Assembly (NCBI RefSeq): GCF_001043975.1
Contig: NZ_LABY01000004.1
Location: 1 to 53,826 of the forward strand
Reading direction: 5' to 3'
DNA length: 53,826 bases
DNA from: Methylobacterium variabile
GTDB lineage: Bacteria > Pseudomonadota > Alphaproteobacteria > Rhizobiales > Beijerinckiaceae
Below the pieces are notes generated by a model. The model saw nothing but the letters and a program-made list of their open reading frames with translations. It had not been told where the DNA came from and did not search any database. A program made the position numbers and the translations under genes. Below, in pieces: positions 9,948 through 18,120 of this stretch (the stretch's first letter is position 1; each line of letters opens with the position of its first letter).

Positions 9948-10658
9948 TCAGGCTGCCCCGAGGGTGACGATGCGGGGCTGGCCGTCCGCCGCCTCCGCCA
10001 CGACCGCGCCGGTGGCGAGGCCGATGAACAGGCCGTGCTCGACCACGCCCGGCACGGCGACGAGGGCCCGCGCCAGCGCCTCCGGATCGGGGATGCGGTC
10101 GAGGCCGGCATCGAGGATCAGGTGGCCGCCGTCGGTGAGGAAGGGCGCGCCGTCGGCGCCGCGGCGCAGGGAGAGGGGTCCGTCGCAGCCGGCGCCGCGG
10201 ATCGCCGCCGCGACCGCGCGGGTCGTGGCGCCGAGGCCGAAGGACACGACCTCGATCGGCAGGGGAAACCGCCCGAGGGTCTCGACGCGCTTGGCGCCGT
10301 CGACGATCACCACCATGCGCCGGCTCGCCGCCGCCACGATCTTCTCGCGCAGGAGCGCGCCGCCGCCGCCCTTGATCAGGCGCAGGGCCGGGTCGATCTC
10401 GTCGGCGCCGTCGACCGTCAGGTCGAGTTCCGGGGTGTCGTCCAGGGTGGTGAGCGGGATGCCCGCCGCCTCGGCGGCGCGCCGCGTGGCCTCCGAGGTC
10501 GGCACGCCGACGACGGAGAGCCCCGACCGCACCCGCTCGCCGAGCAGCTCGACGAACACGGAGGCGGTCGAGCCGGTGCCGAGGCCCAGGCGCATGCCGT
10601 CCTCGACCAGCGCCACCGCCCGGGCGGCGGCGGCGCGCTTCAGCTCGGCGGGGGTCAC
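9948..10658 (-). CDS. rpiA: Ribose-5-phosphate isomerase A
   Basis: A 236-residue enzyme interconverting ribose-5-P and ribulose-5-P (pentose phosphate pathway, cytosol). Family landmarks are GLGTGSTA near residue 26, [11 protein letters not shown] around 80, [14 protein letters not shown] around 94, and [10 protein letters not shown] near the C-terminus. The start codon is GTG. First gene of the run that continues into the DUF2059 gene, the O-antigen ligase gene and gor. Confidence 0.95.
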   Translation of the reverse strand: MTPAELKRAAAARAVALVEDGMRLGLGTGSTASVFVELLGERVRSGLSVVGVPTSEATRRAAEAAGIPLTTLDDTPELDLTVDGADEIDPALRLIKGGGGALLREKIVAAASRRMVVIVDGAKRVETLGRFPLPIEVVSFGLGATTRAVAAAIRGAGCDGPLSLRRGADGAPFLTDGGHLILDAGLDRIPDPEALARALVAVPGVVEHGLFIGLATGAVVAEAADGQPRIVTLGAA

Positions 10659-10931
10659 GCGCGGCCTCGGCGCGGGGTGCGGACGGAAGGAAGCGGCATG
10701 GCGTCTCGGCGCGGTTCGTCTCTCGGGTCGGTCCCGAGGCCGGTGGCGGATCCTCGGCGTGCGAGGCGTCCTGGCGGCCGGCCCCGCGGCAACGAGAGGC
10801 CCCTAGCACGCGGCCGGGGGAGGCGGAAGCGGACATCCGGCCCCGGCCGACCGCGGCCGGGCCGTCCGCCGGGGCGGCGCGAGAGCCCGTCCGGCTGCCG
10901 GCCTCGGGCCGTCAACGGCCCCGTCGAGGTC

Positions 10932-11363
10932 TCAGGGCTTGCCCGCCGGCGGCGCGGCCGCCCGGCCGGCCTCGCTGCCGGCATTGCCCTGGGGCGTGCA
11001 GACCACGGCGTCGTCGAGCACGTAGCAGATGCTCATCGCGCCGGTGCGCTGGTTGACCCGGAACACGCCGGCCTCGCGCAGGTGGCGCGAGGCCACCAGG
11101 CTGTACTCGGAGGGGGCCTGCGGCCCGGCGCCCTCGCCGGGGCCGAAGCACAGGGTCGTCCCGATCGTGTTCTCCTGCAGGCCGTACTGGCAGGAGATGA
11201 CCTCGCCGGTCGCCTTGTCGACCCGGTAGACCCGGTTGAGGTCGGCCTGGGGGGCCGGCACGAACTCGTAGGACGCCCCTTGCGCCGCGCCCGCGGCCGC
11301 CGCGACCAGAAGACCCGCCGCGACCCCGGTCGCTCGGACCCGATAACCCGTTCTCCCGCGCAT
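10932..11363 (-). CDS. Hypothetical exported protein
   Basis: A 143-residue protein with a signal peptide (hydrophobic ~12-27, cleavage near AQGA). The mature part reads like two short repeated units (..RVYRVDKATGEVISCQYG.. and ..GVFRVNQRTGAMSICYVL..), each ending in a Cys, plus CFGPG and CTPQG cysteines, so two periplasmic disulfides are possible. I do not recognise the family. Divergent from gph with a 233-bp gap. The 273 bp between it and rpiA show no clear signal. Confidence 0.75.
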   Translation of the reverse strand: MRGRTGYRVRATGVAAGLLVAAAAGAAQGASYEFVPAPQADLNRVYRVDKATGEVISCQYGLQENTIGTTLCFGPGEGAGPQAPSEYSLVASRHLREAGVFRVNQRTGAMSICYVLDDAVVCTPQGNAGSEAGRAAAPPAGKP

Positions 11364-11596
11364 GGCGCGCCGCTCCTCGAAGCCGTGGTGGGGATGGGCC
11401 GCGCGACGTCGCGCGACGGCCGAATCGTCCGCGTCTCCGCGTTATAGCTCAGGCCCGCTTGTCCCGGGCTTGGGCCCGCGCCGGAGCGGCCGGGCCGTGA
11501 CGCGCCGGGGGCGCCCGGGTTCCGCGCCGCGGTGCTGGGCTGTATGGGAGGCCGAACGCGGCCGTTTCCCCGTATCCCCGCCAGCAGCGAGCGCCC

Positions 11597-12301
11597 ATGC
11601 CCACCGCCACGCCCCGTCCCGACAGCCTGCCGCCGATCGTCGTGTTCGATCTCGACGGCACCCTCGCGGAGACCGCGGGCGACCTCATCGGCACCCTGAA
11701 CGTGATCCTGGAGCGGGAGGGCCTGCCCCCGGTCGCCCTGGCGCAGGCCCGGGAGCTGATCGGGGCGGGCGCGCGGGCGCTGATCCAGCGCGGCTTCGCG
11801 GCGGGCGGGCGCGAGCTGACGCCGGGCCGGCTGGACGAGCTGTTCCGGGTCTTCCTGGCCCATTACGGCCAGCACCTCTGCGACGTGTCGCACCTCTTCC
11901 CCGGCGTCGAGGCCGCCCTCGACCGGCTGGAGGCGGCGGGCTACCGGCTGGCGGTCTGCACCAACAAGCCGGAGGACCACTCGGTCCGGCTCCTCGAGCT
12001 GCTCGGCGTGGGGTCGCGCTTCGCGGCGATCTGCGGCCGGGACACCTTCCCGTACTTCAAGCCCGACCCGCGGCACCTCACCGAGACGATCGCCCGCGCC
12101 GGCGGCGACCCGGCCCGGGCCGTGATGGTGGGCGATTCCCGCACCGACGTCGCCACCGCCAAGGCGGCCGGCATCCCGGTGGTGGCGGTGCCCTTCGGCT
12201 ATACCGACGTGCCCGTGGAGGAGCTGGAGCCCGACGTGGTGATCCAGCACTTCGACGCGCTCTACGACGCGGTGCGCAGGCTGGACCCCGGCGCGGCCTG
12301 A
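11597..12301 (+). CDS. gph: Phosphoglycolate phosphatase (HAD superfamily)
   Basis: A 234-residue HAD hydrolase. Motif I is VVFDLDGTLAET (nucleophile Asp and acid/base Asp), motif II the Thr in CTNKPE, motif III the Lys in YFKPDPRHL, and motif IV GDSRTD. It dephosphorylates 2-phosphoglycolate, formed by DNA repair or Rubisco oxygenation, in the cytosol. Its location next to rpiA, DUF2059 and gor, as in many Rhizobiales, supports Gph over a generic HAD phosphatase. Confidence 0.9.
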   Translation: MPTATPRPDSLPPIVVFDLDGTLAETAGDLIGTLNVILEREGLPPVALAQARELIGAGARALIQRGFAAGGRELTPGRLDELFRVFLAHYGQHLCDVSHLFPGVEAALDRLEAAGYRLAVCTNKPEDHSVRLLELLGVGSRFAAICGRDTFPYFKPDPRHLTETIARAGGDPARAVMVGDSRTDVATAKAAGIPVVAVPFGYTDVPVEELEPDVVIQHFDALYDAVRRLDPGAA

Positions 12302-12384
12302 ACGCTCCCTCGGCCGGTTTGACATCCACCCCATCCCGGCTCCGCGGCGCGGACCCGGGACGTTGCCCGTTCGGGCCCGGCCCA

Positions 12385-12412
12385 CGCCGTCGAACGCATC
12401 CGGTCGACGGCG
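12385..12412. terminator. Hairpin downstream of gph
   Basis: A 9-bp inverted repeat, arms 12385-12393 (CGCCGTCGA) and 12404-12412, with a 10-nt loop, 84 bp after the gph stop. The core resembles the hairpin at 2353-2390. No T-tract. Confidence 0.45.
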
Positions 12413-12467
12413 CGTCGGCATAACCCAGGCGAAGGCACAGGCCCGCCCGGTCGGGCATGCTCGCGGG

Positions 12468-12902
12468 ATGGATCGGCGACGCCCCGCTGCCGGAAACGGC
12501 CGCCTCACCACCGCGGACCCGCGGCTCTGGGCGGTGCTGGCCCTGGCGCTGGTCTTCCTCGCCCTCGCCGGCCTCTTCCTGGCGGTGCCCTCCCTCGGCG
12601 CGCTGATCTACGGCGTGCCGGAGCCCACGGGAATCGGCCGGGCCTACCTGCGGGCGATCGGCGCCCGCGACGCCGCGCTCTCGCTCTACCTCGCCGGCCT
12701 CGCCCTGGTCGCGACCCGGCGCGCCGTCGCCCTCGTGCTCGCGGCCAGCCTCGTCATCCCGGCCTGCGACCTCGCGCTGGTCCTCGCCGCCGGCACGGCG
12801 GCCTGGTGGCAAGTGGCGTTGCACGCCGCGAGCGCCGGCGTGCTGGCGCTCACCGCCCTGTGGATGCTGGTCCCCGCACCGGGCGACGGTCACGCGGCGT
12901 AG
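12468..12902 (+). CDS. DUF4267 family small membrane protein
   Basis: A 144-residue protein with four hydrophobic segments, and GRAYLRAIGARDAALSLYL between the first two, which fits the DUF4267 family. Function unknown. ATG at 12468 is chosen because it immediately precedes a short polar N-terminus before the first membrane segment; the frame stays open to 12363. Its last 13 bp overlap the 3' end of the convergent aldolase gene. Confidence 0.7.
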   Translation: MDRRRPAAGNGRLTTADPRLWAVLALALVFLALAGLFLAVPSLGALIYGVPEPTGIGRAYLRAIGARDAALSLYLAGLALVATRRAVALVLAASLVIPACDLALVLAAGTAAWWQVALHAASAGVLALTALWMLVPAPGDGHAA

Positions 12903-13687
12903 CCGGGCTCCTCGCGGTCGAGCCGGCGACGGATCGCGGCGAGGTGGAGGCGAGCGGATTCCGGGTCGCCCGCGCGCATCTGGCGGTAGGCGGCCTCGGC
13001 GATCGCGGGATCGACCGGCAGGACCGGGCGGCCGGTCGAGAGCGCCAGCACCTGCACCTCGGCGGCCCGCTCGAGGTAGTAGAGGTCGTCCCAGGCCTCC
13101 GCGATGGTCGGGGCCAGCACCATGACGCCGTGGTTCTTCATGAACATGATGTCGGCCTCGCCGACGCTGTCGGCGATGCGGTCGCCCTCGGTCTCGTCGA
13201 GGGCGAGGCCGTTGTAGTTCCGGTCGAAGGTAGTGCGGCCGTAGAACTTCAGCGCGGTCTGCCCGGCGAAGATCAGCGGCTCGCCCTCGGTCATCGACAG
13301 GGCGGTGGCGTAGGGCATGTGGGTGTGGAACGCCACGCGCGCCCGCGGGATGCGCGCGTGCAGGCGGGCGTGGACGTAGAAGGCGGTGGCCTCCGGCTGG
13401 CCCTCGCCCGCCACGACGGTGCCGTGGAAGTCGCAGATCAGCAGCTTCGAGGCGGAGAGCTCGGCGAAGGCGTAGCCGTACGGATTGACGATGAACAGGT
13501 CGTCGTAGCCCGGCACCATCGCCGAGAAGTGGTTGCAGATGCCCTCCTCCAGGCCGAGCCGCGCCGCCATGCGGAAGCAGGCCGCCAGCTCCTCCTTCGC
13601 CCGGCGCACCTCGGGGCTGGCGAGGTCCGGCTGGTTCAGGCCGTTCGGGATCCGCTCGGCGCCCGGCGCGCCCAGTGCGTGAGCCAT
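12890..13687 (-). CDS. Class II aldolase/adducin family protein
   Basis: A 265-residue protein of the class II aldolase fold. The zinc-binding HTH is in ARVAFHTHMPYATAL, a third His is in MFMKNHGVMV, and the phosphate/substrate segment is in ICNHFSAMVPG. Such enzymes cleave or epimerise sugar phosphates or decarboxylate related acids. This subgroup has no assigned reaction that I can name. AGGAGG sits 10 nt before the ATG at 13687, which decides the start. It lies 64 bp after mltB on the same strand but has room for its own promoter. Confidence 0.85.
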   Translation of the reverse strand: MAHALGAPGAERIPNGLNQPDLASPEVRRAKEELAACFRMAARLGLEEGICNHFSAMVPGYDDLFIVNPYGYAFAELSASKLLICDFHGTVVAGEGQPEATAFYVHARLHARIPRARVAFHTHMPYATALSMTEGEPLIFAGQTALKFYGRTTFDRNYNGLALDETEGDRIADSVGEADIMFMKNHGVMVLAPTIAEAWDDLYYLERAAEVQVLALSTGRPVLPVDPAIAEAAYRQMRAGDPESARLHLAAIRRRLDREEPGYAA

Positions 13688-13751
13688 GGTGTCCGTCCCT
13701 CCTGAGGTCGCGGCGGATCCTGGCGCAGGCCTCCCCCGCTTGTCCATGGTC

Positions 13752-14960
13752 TCACGGACGGCCGCGCAGGTGCTCCAGCAGGGACGGGGAGGCGTAGCCG
13801 TCCGCGGCGAGGCCGGCCTCGATCTGGTAGCGGCGCACCGCCTCGCGCAGGCGCGGCCCCGCCCGCCCGTCGAGCGGGCCGTCGTAGAGCGAGCGGGCGG
13901 CGAGCCCGCGCTGCAGGGCGGTGAGCCCGGCCTGGTCAAGGCGCGGGCCGGTGGGCCAGGGCGCGGCGAGGGCCGGGCCGCCGGCGATCCGGTCGGACAG
14001 GTGGCCGACCGCGAGCGCGTAGGCGTCCGAGGTGTTGTAGGACCGGATCGCCTCGAAGTTGGCGGTGATCAGGAAGGCCGGCCCGCCGGCCCCGCCGGGC
14101 AGGAAGAGGCTCGCCTCGCCGCGCTGCGGCAGGGGCGCACCGTCGAGCGCCCGCACCCCGCGCCGGGTGAAGTCCGCGAACGGGCCGCGGTAGCGCGCGA
14201 GATCGAAATCCGCCGGCAGGGCGACGGCGACGCCCCAGGGCAGCTCCCGCTGCCAGCCGGCCTGGGCGAGGAAGCTCGCGATCGACGCCAGCGCGTCCGG
14301 CGCCGAGTCCCAGATGTCGCGCCGGCCGTCGCCGTCGAAATCGACCGCCGCCCGCAGGTAGGCCGAGGGCAGGAACTGCGTCTGCCCCATGGCGCCGGCC
14401 CAGGAGCCGCGCATGCGCTCGGGCGCCACGTCGTGGTGCTCCAGGATCTCCAGGGCGGCGAGGAGCTCGTCGCGAAACAGCGTGCCGCGGTGGCCCGCCT
14501 CGGCCAGGGTGGCGAGCGCCCGCACCGTCGGCACCGTGCCGGCACTGGCGCCGAAATCCGATTCGATGCCCCAGAAGGCCAGCAGCACCGGGCCGGGCAC
14601 GCCGTAGGCCGCCTCGATCGCGCTCAAGGCCTTGGCGCGCCGGCCGGCCTCGGCCCGCCCGCGGGCGATGCGGCCGGACGAGACGGCCCCGGTCAGGTAC
14701 TCCCAGACCGGCCGGCCGAACTCCCCCTGCCGGCGCAGGCGCGCCAGCACCGCCGGATCCGGGGTCACGCCCCGGAACGCGGCGTCGAAGGTCTCCCGCG
14801 TGACCTTCCGGCCCTGCGCCGCCGGCCACAAGCCCTCGACGAAGGCCTGGAAATCGCCGGCCAAAGCCGGCCGGGCGAGGCAGAGGCCAAGAGCCGCGAG
14901 GGAGAGGGCCGCGAGGGAGAGGGCCGCGAGGGAGAGGGCGGCGAGCGCGCGGGCGCGCAT
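13752..14960 (-). CDS. Lytic murein transglycosylase, MltB-like, with peptidoglycan-binding domain
   Basis: A 402-residue periplasmic lysozyme-like enzyme that cleaves glycan strands to 1,6-anhydromuropeptides. Signal peptide at ~1-34, MltB/SLT domain ~36-320 (catalytic Glu in AFWGIESDFGAS; GAMGQTQFLPSAYL; SYNTSDAYALAVGHL), and a C-terminal peptidoglycan-binding domain ~335-400 (YDGPLDGRAGPRLREAVRRYQ). The signal peptide core is an exact amino-acid repeat (Ala-Leu-Ser-Leu-Ala units) encoded by a 15-bp tandem repeat. Start lies 2 bp after the galE stop, so it is coupled to galE. Confidence 0.92.
   Translation of the reverse strand: MRARALAALSLAALSLAALSLAALGLCLARPALAGDFQAFVEGLWPAAQGRKVTRETFDAAFRGVTPDPAVLARLRRQGEFGRPVWEYLTGAVSSGRIARGRAEAGRRAKALSAIEAAYGVPGPVLLAFWGIESDFGASAGTVPTVRALATLAEAGHRGTLFRDELLAALEILEHHDVAPERMRGSWAGAMGQTQFLPSAYLRAAVDFDGDGRRDIWDSAPDALASIASFLAQAGWQRELPWGVAVALPADFDLARYRGPFADFTRRGVRALDGAPLPQRGEASLFLPGGAGGPAFLITANFEAIRSYNTSDAYALAVGHLSDRIAGGPALAAPWPTGPRLDQAGLTALQRGLAARSLYDGPLDGRAGPRLREAVRRYQIEAGLAADGYASPSLLEHLRGRP
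14893..14947 (-). repeat. 15-bp tandem repeat in mltB signal peptide
   Basis: Three to four copies of CCGCGAGGGAGAGGG (plus strand) encode repeated LAALS units in the hydrophobic core of the signal peptide. Copy number changes would lengthen or shorten the h-region in steps of five residues without a frameshift. Confidence 0.85.
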
Positions 14961-14962
14961 CC

Positions 14963-15955
14963 TCAGACCCGGTTGCGCCGGCCGAGCGCCTCCTCCCAGG
15001 CGAGCGCCTGGGTCACGATCCCCCGCAGGTCGTCGTGCTGCGGCACCCAGCCGAGCTCGGCCCGGATGCGGTCGGCCCCGGCGATGATCCGCGACGGGTC
15101 GCCCGCGCGGCGCGGCGAGAGCTTGACCGGGAAATCGACGCCGGAGACCGACTTCACCACGTCGATCACCTCGAGCACCGAGTAGCCGCGGCCGTAGCCG
15201 CAATTGAGCGTCAGGCTGTCTCCGCCGCCGCGCAGGTGGTTGAGCGCCACGAGGTGGGCCTGGGCCAGGTCCGACACCTGGATGTAGTCGCGCAGGCAGG
15301 AGCCGTCGGGCGTCGGGTAGTCGGTGCCGAACACCTCGAGCTGGCCGCGCTTGCCGAGCGCCGCCTGGGTCGCGACCTTGATCAGGTGGGTGGCGTTCGG
15401 CGTCGACTGGCCCGAGCGCCCGCGCGGATCGGCCCCCGCGACGTTGAAGTAGCGCAGGACCACGTAGCTGATGCCGTGGGCGCGGGCGGCGTCCTCCAGC
15501 ATCCACTCGGTCATCAGCTTCGAGCGGCCGTAGGGGTTGATCGGGTTCGGCGTCAGGTCCTCGGGCACCGGCACCACCGCCGGCTCGCCGTAGACCGCCG
15601 CCGTCGAGGAGAAGATCACGTGGCGCACGCCCGCTCCGATCGCCGCCTCGATCAGGGCGCGGGACTTCACCGTGTTGGCGAGGTAGTAGCCGAGGGGATC
15701 GGAGACGGAATCCGGCACCACGATCTTGGCGGCGAAGTGCGCCAGCGCGTCGATCCCGTGCCGGCGGATGGTCTCGGCGACGAGCGGCTGGTCGGCGACG
15801 TCGCCGCGCACCAGCGTCACCTCGGGCGGGAGCGCCCAGTCGAACCCGGTCGAGAGGTCGTCGAGGACCACCACCTCGTCGTGCCCGGCATCGATCAGGG
15901 CGAGCACCATGTGGCTGCCGATGTATCCGGCCCCACCCGTGACAAGTACCGCCAT
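14963..15955 (-). CDS. galE: UDP-glucose 4-epimerase
   Basis: A 330-residue extended short-chain dehydrogenase that interconverts UDP-glucose and UDP-galactose. N-terminal NAD motif [19 protein letters not shown] with the catalytic Ser/Thr, YGRSK with the catalytic Tyr-x3-Lys, and RYFNVAGAD are all present. ATG at 15955 is preferred: GGGGAG lies upstream and the Rossmann fold starts directly. Divergent from galU across 179 bp, so both enzymes of UDP-hexose supply for glycan synthesis sit together. Confidence 0.95.
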   Translation of the reverse strand: MAVLVTGGAGYIGSHMVLALIDAGHDEVVVLDDLSTGFDWALPPEVTLVRGDVADQPLVAETIRRHGIDALAHFAAKIVVPDSVSDPLGYYLANTVKSRALIEAAIGAGVRHVIFSSTAAVYGEPAVVPVPEDLTPNPINPYGRSKLMTEWMLEDAARAHGISYVVLRYFNVAGADPRGRSGQSTPNATHLIKVATQAALGKRGQLEVFGTDYPTPDGSCLRDYIQVSDLAQAHLVALNHLRGGGDSLTLNCGYGRGYSVLEVIDVVKSVSGVDFPVKLSPRRAGDPSRIIAGADRIRAELGWVPQHDDLRGIVTQALAWEEALGRRNRV

Positions 15956-15986
15956 TCCGCGCGCTCCCCGGCGTGATACGGGTTGA

Positions 15987-16014
15987 TCCATACCCCGCAA
16001 TGCTTCAGCGTCAA
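15987..16014 (-). promoter_or_regulatory. Possible sigma-70-like promoter of galE
   Basis: On the minus strand a TTGACG (16009-16014) is followed after 16 bp by TATGGA (15987-15992), about 30 bp before the galE ATG. The -35 matches well and the -10 is weak. Confidence 0.35.
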
Positions 16015-16134
16015 TTAAGCTGTCCGGTGGCAAGGCTGCCCGGAGGGAGGATGTCTGCCGGGCGTGAGAGCCCGGGTGCGCCCGCTCCCGCCGGGCGGTC
16101 CGGCAGCTCCTCGGTGTTCACTGGATCACGCACG

Positions 16135-17001
16135 ATGAAACGCATTCGCAAAGCCGTCCTTCCGGTCGCTGGCCTGGGCACCCGTTTCCTGCCGGCGACC
16201 AAGGCGGTGCCCAAGGAGATGCTGACGGTCGTCGACCGCCCGGTGGTCCAGCACGTGGTCGACGAGGCCAGGGAGGCCGGCATCGAGCACTTCATCTTCG
16301 TCACCGGCCGCGGCAAGGCGGTGATCGAGGACCACTTCGACATCTCCTACGAGCTCGACCGCACCCTGCAGGAGCGCGGCAAGACGGAGGCCTACGAGGC
16401 CCTGAAGAAGGACCTGCCGGCGGCCGGCCAGACCAGCTTCACCCGCCAGCAGGAACCGCTGGGCCTCGGCCACGCGGTCTGGTGCGCGCGCGAGATCGTC
16501 GGCGACGAGCCCTTCGCGGTGATCCTGCCCGACATGCTCAGCCGCGGCAGCATGGTGCAGATGCTCCAGGCCTACGAGAAGCACGGCGGCAACATCATCG
16601 CCGTCGAGGAGGTTGCCCCCGACCAGACCCACCAGTACGGCATCGTCAGCGTCGGCGAGGAGTTCGGCGAGACCTTCGAGATCACCGGCATGGTGGAGAA
16701 GCCGCCGAAGGGGACGGCGCCGTCGAACTTCATCATCTCGGGCCGCTACATCCTGCAGCCGGAGATCTTCTCGATCCTCGAGCGCGGCGAGCGCGGCGCC
16801 GGTGGCGAGATCCAGCTCACCGACGGCATGAAGCGCCTGGCCGAGACGCAGAAGTTCTACGGCATGCACTACCGCGGCAAGACCTACGACACCGGCTCGA
16901 AGCTCGGCTTCCTGGTCGCCAACCTGGCCTACGGCCTCGAGCGGCCCGAGCTGCGCGAGGACCTCAAGCGCGAGATCGACGCGCTGCTGCGCGGCGCCTG
17001 A
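16135..17001 (+). CDS. galU: UTP-glucose-1-phosphate uridylyltransferase
   Basis: A 288-residue nucleotidyltransferase that makes UDP-glucose from UTP and glucose-1-phosphate. N-terminal signature [42 protein letters not shown] and [10 protein letters not shown] are all present and full length. ATG at 16135 is chosen because the family always begins close to [12 protein letters not shown]. It feeds galE and the glycosyltransferases 8-14 kb downstream. Confidence 0.95.
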   Translation: MKRIRKAVLPVAGLGTRFLPATKAVPKEMLTVVDRPVVQHVVDEAREAGIEHFIFVTGRGKAVIEDHFDISYELDRTLQERGKTEAYEALKKDLPAAGQTSFTRQQEPLGLGHAVWCAREIVGDEPFAVILPDMLSRGSMVQMLQAYEKHGGNIIAVEEVAPDQTHQYGIVSVGEEFGETFEITGMVEKPPKGTAPSNFIISGRYILQPEIFSILERGERGAGGEIQLTDGMKRLAETQKFYGMHYRGKTYDTGSKLGFLVANLAYGLERPELREDLKREIDALLRGA

Positions 17002-17021
17002 GAGCCGCGACGGAGCCTGGT

Positions 17022-17041
17022 CGACGGGGGATCCCGTCGTT
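17022..17041 (+). terminator. Hairpin terminator after galU
   Basis: CGACGGG-GGAT-CCCGTCG followed by TT, starting 20 bp after the galU stop. A 7-bp GC-rich stem with a short loop. Confidence 0.55.
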
Positions 17042-18120
17042 CAGGCCCTGCGCGCCGGGACGCAACCCGGCCGTCCCGGTGTCCGACCGGGACCGCCACC
17101 TCCACGACGTATCGGGACCTCCGCGGCGTCCGGCGGAGGTGATCGGCGGGCTGGCCAGTGGCTGCGCTCGGGTCCGTTGAGGGGCGTCAGATTCTCCGGA
17201 GAAGCCGTCGATGCCCTCGCGGGCCGCACGGCTGAGCGTGCCGGAGTCCGAGGAGCGCTTCACCGGCTGCCGCGGGCTGCGCACCGCGAGCCCGGCCCAG
17301 AAGGCGAAGCGGCGCTCCGGCAGCTCGCGTTCGCGTGTCGCGACGACGCCTCCGGCCATGCCGTTGTCGGAGGCATCACCGACCGAATCCATCGAAGGTC
17401 GCATACCGGTGCGCTTTCGCCAGTGCGCTCTTGCATCGACGCGTCGAGGCGAGAGCGTTCGGCGCGCCAGCGCCGGCGCCCGTTCGGGCTTAGCCAACAC
17501 CTTCGAACCGGATCAGGAAGACGGGTTCGGAGCATCGCGAGCACCTCGCGACAAAGGTCTCACGTGCTCTGCGTGAGCGGGTCGACACGAATCATTGACT
17601 GTAGCGGATAGAGCAGCCCGGCATGGCTGACGCGTTCGACGTTTCAGCTCGGTGTCGCACCACTTTACAAAGACCTTACTGCAAACTAAAAGTGCATCTC
17701 AGAGTGGAGGCAGATTCTATTCCTATGAATCGGCCGCGATGACTGTCATGGCAGTCGAGGACCAGTGCCTTGTTTCGTAGCGCCGAGAGGAGTCATCCGC
17801 AACAATGCTCTAACAAAGCACTAAACTCTGCAAGCAATTCGGCGCCGCGTTTTTTAAATGAGGATGCAGGAACTGGCCTGGATAAAAGCAAATTTTCGCG
17901 GGCATCGTTCCGTTGCAAGATTCGATATTTGCAGATCGCGAAGTTTCAACCGTGCCGATCCGGCATCGACTCCAAGATCTTGCCCGCGATCGGGCGCTGT
18001 TCAATGCGCTGTCGAAGTCGAGGCGCGGCCGGATCGCGCGTCCTGTCCGTTGGCGACCGGGCGATGCGGTTCGGAATGATGTGAACACACATCGTCTTCA
18101 TGTAAAAAGGGGAGAATGTC
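17042..18120. other. 1.1-kb gene-poor spacer, AT-rich in its second half
   Basis: No protein family is recognisable in any frame; open frames at 17177-17611 (plus) and 16964-17500 (minus) have no motif or good RBS. From about 17600 to 18100 the sequence becomes clearly AT-richer than the rest of the window, with in-frame stops in every frame. It marks the left limit of the accessory region and probably holds the promoter and leader of the exoprotein gene at 18121. Confidence 0.5.
18076..18095. promoter_or_regulatory. Inverted repeat just upstream of exoprotein gene
   Basis: GATGTG-AACA-CACATC (18078-18093), extended by a G-T and an A-T pair, 25 bp before the ATG and directly ahead of the RBS AAGGGGAG. 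It could be an operator or a translation-control hairpin; its role is unknown. Confidence 0.35.

Noticed and set aside
17177..17611. Open frames on both strands in the post-galU spacer as possible genes
   Set aside because: No RBS, no recognisable domain and similar-length frames on both strands; judged to be chance frames.
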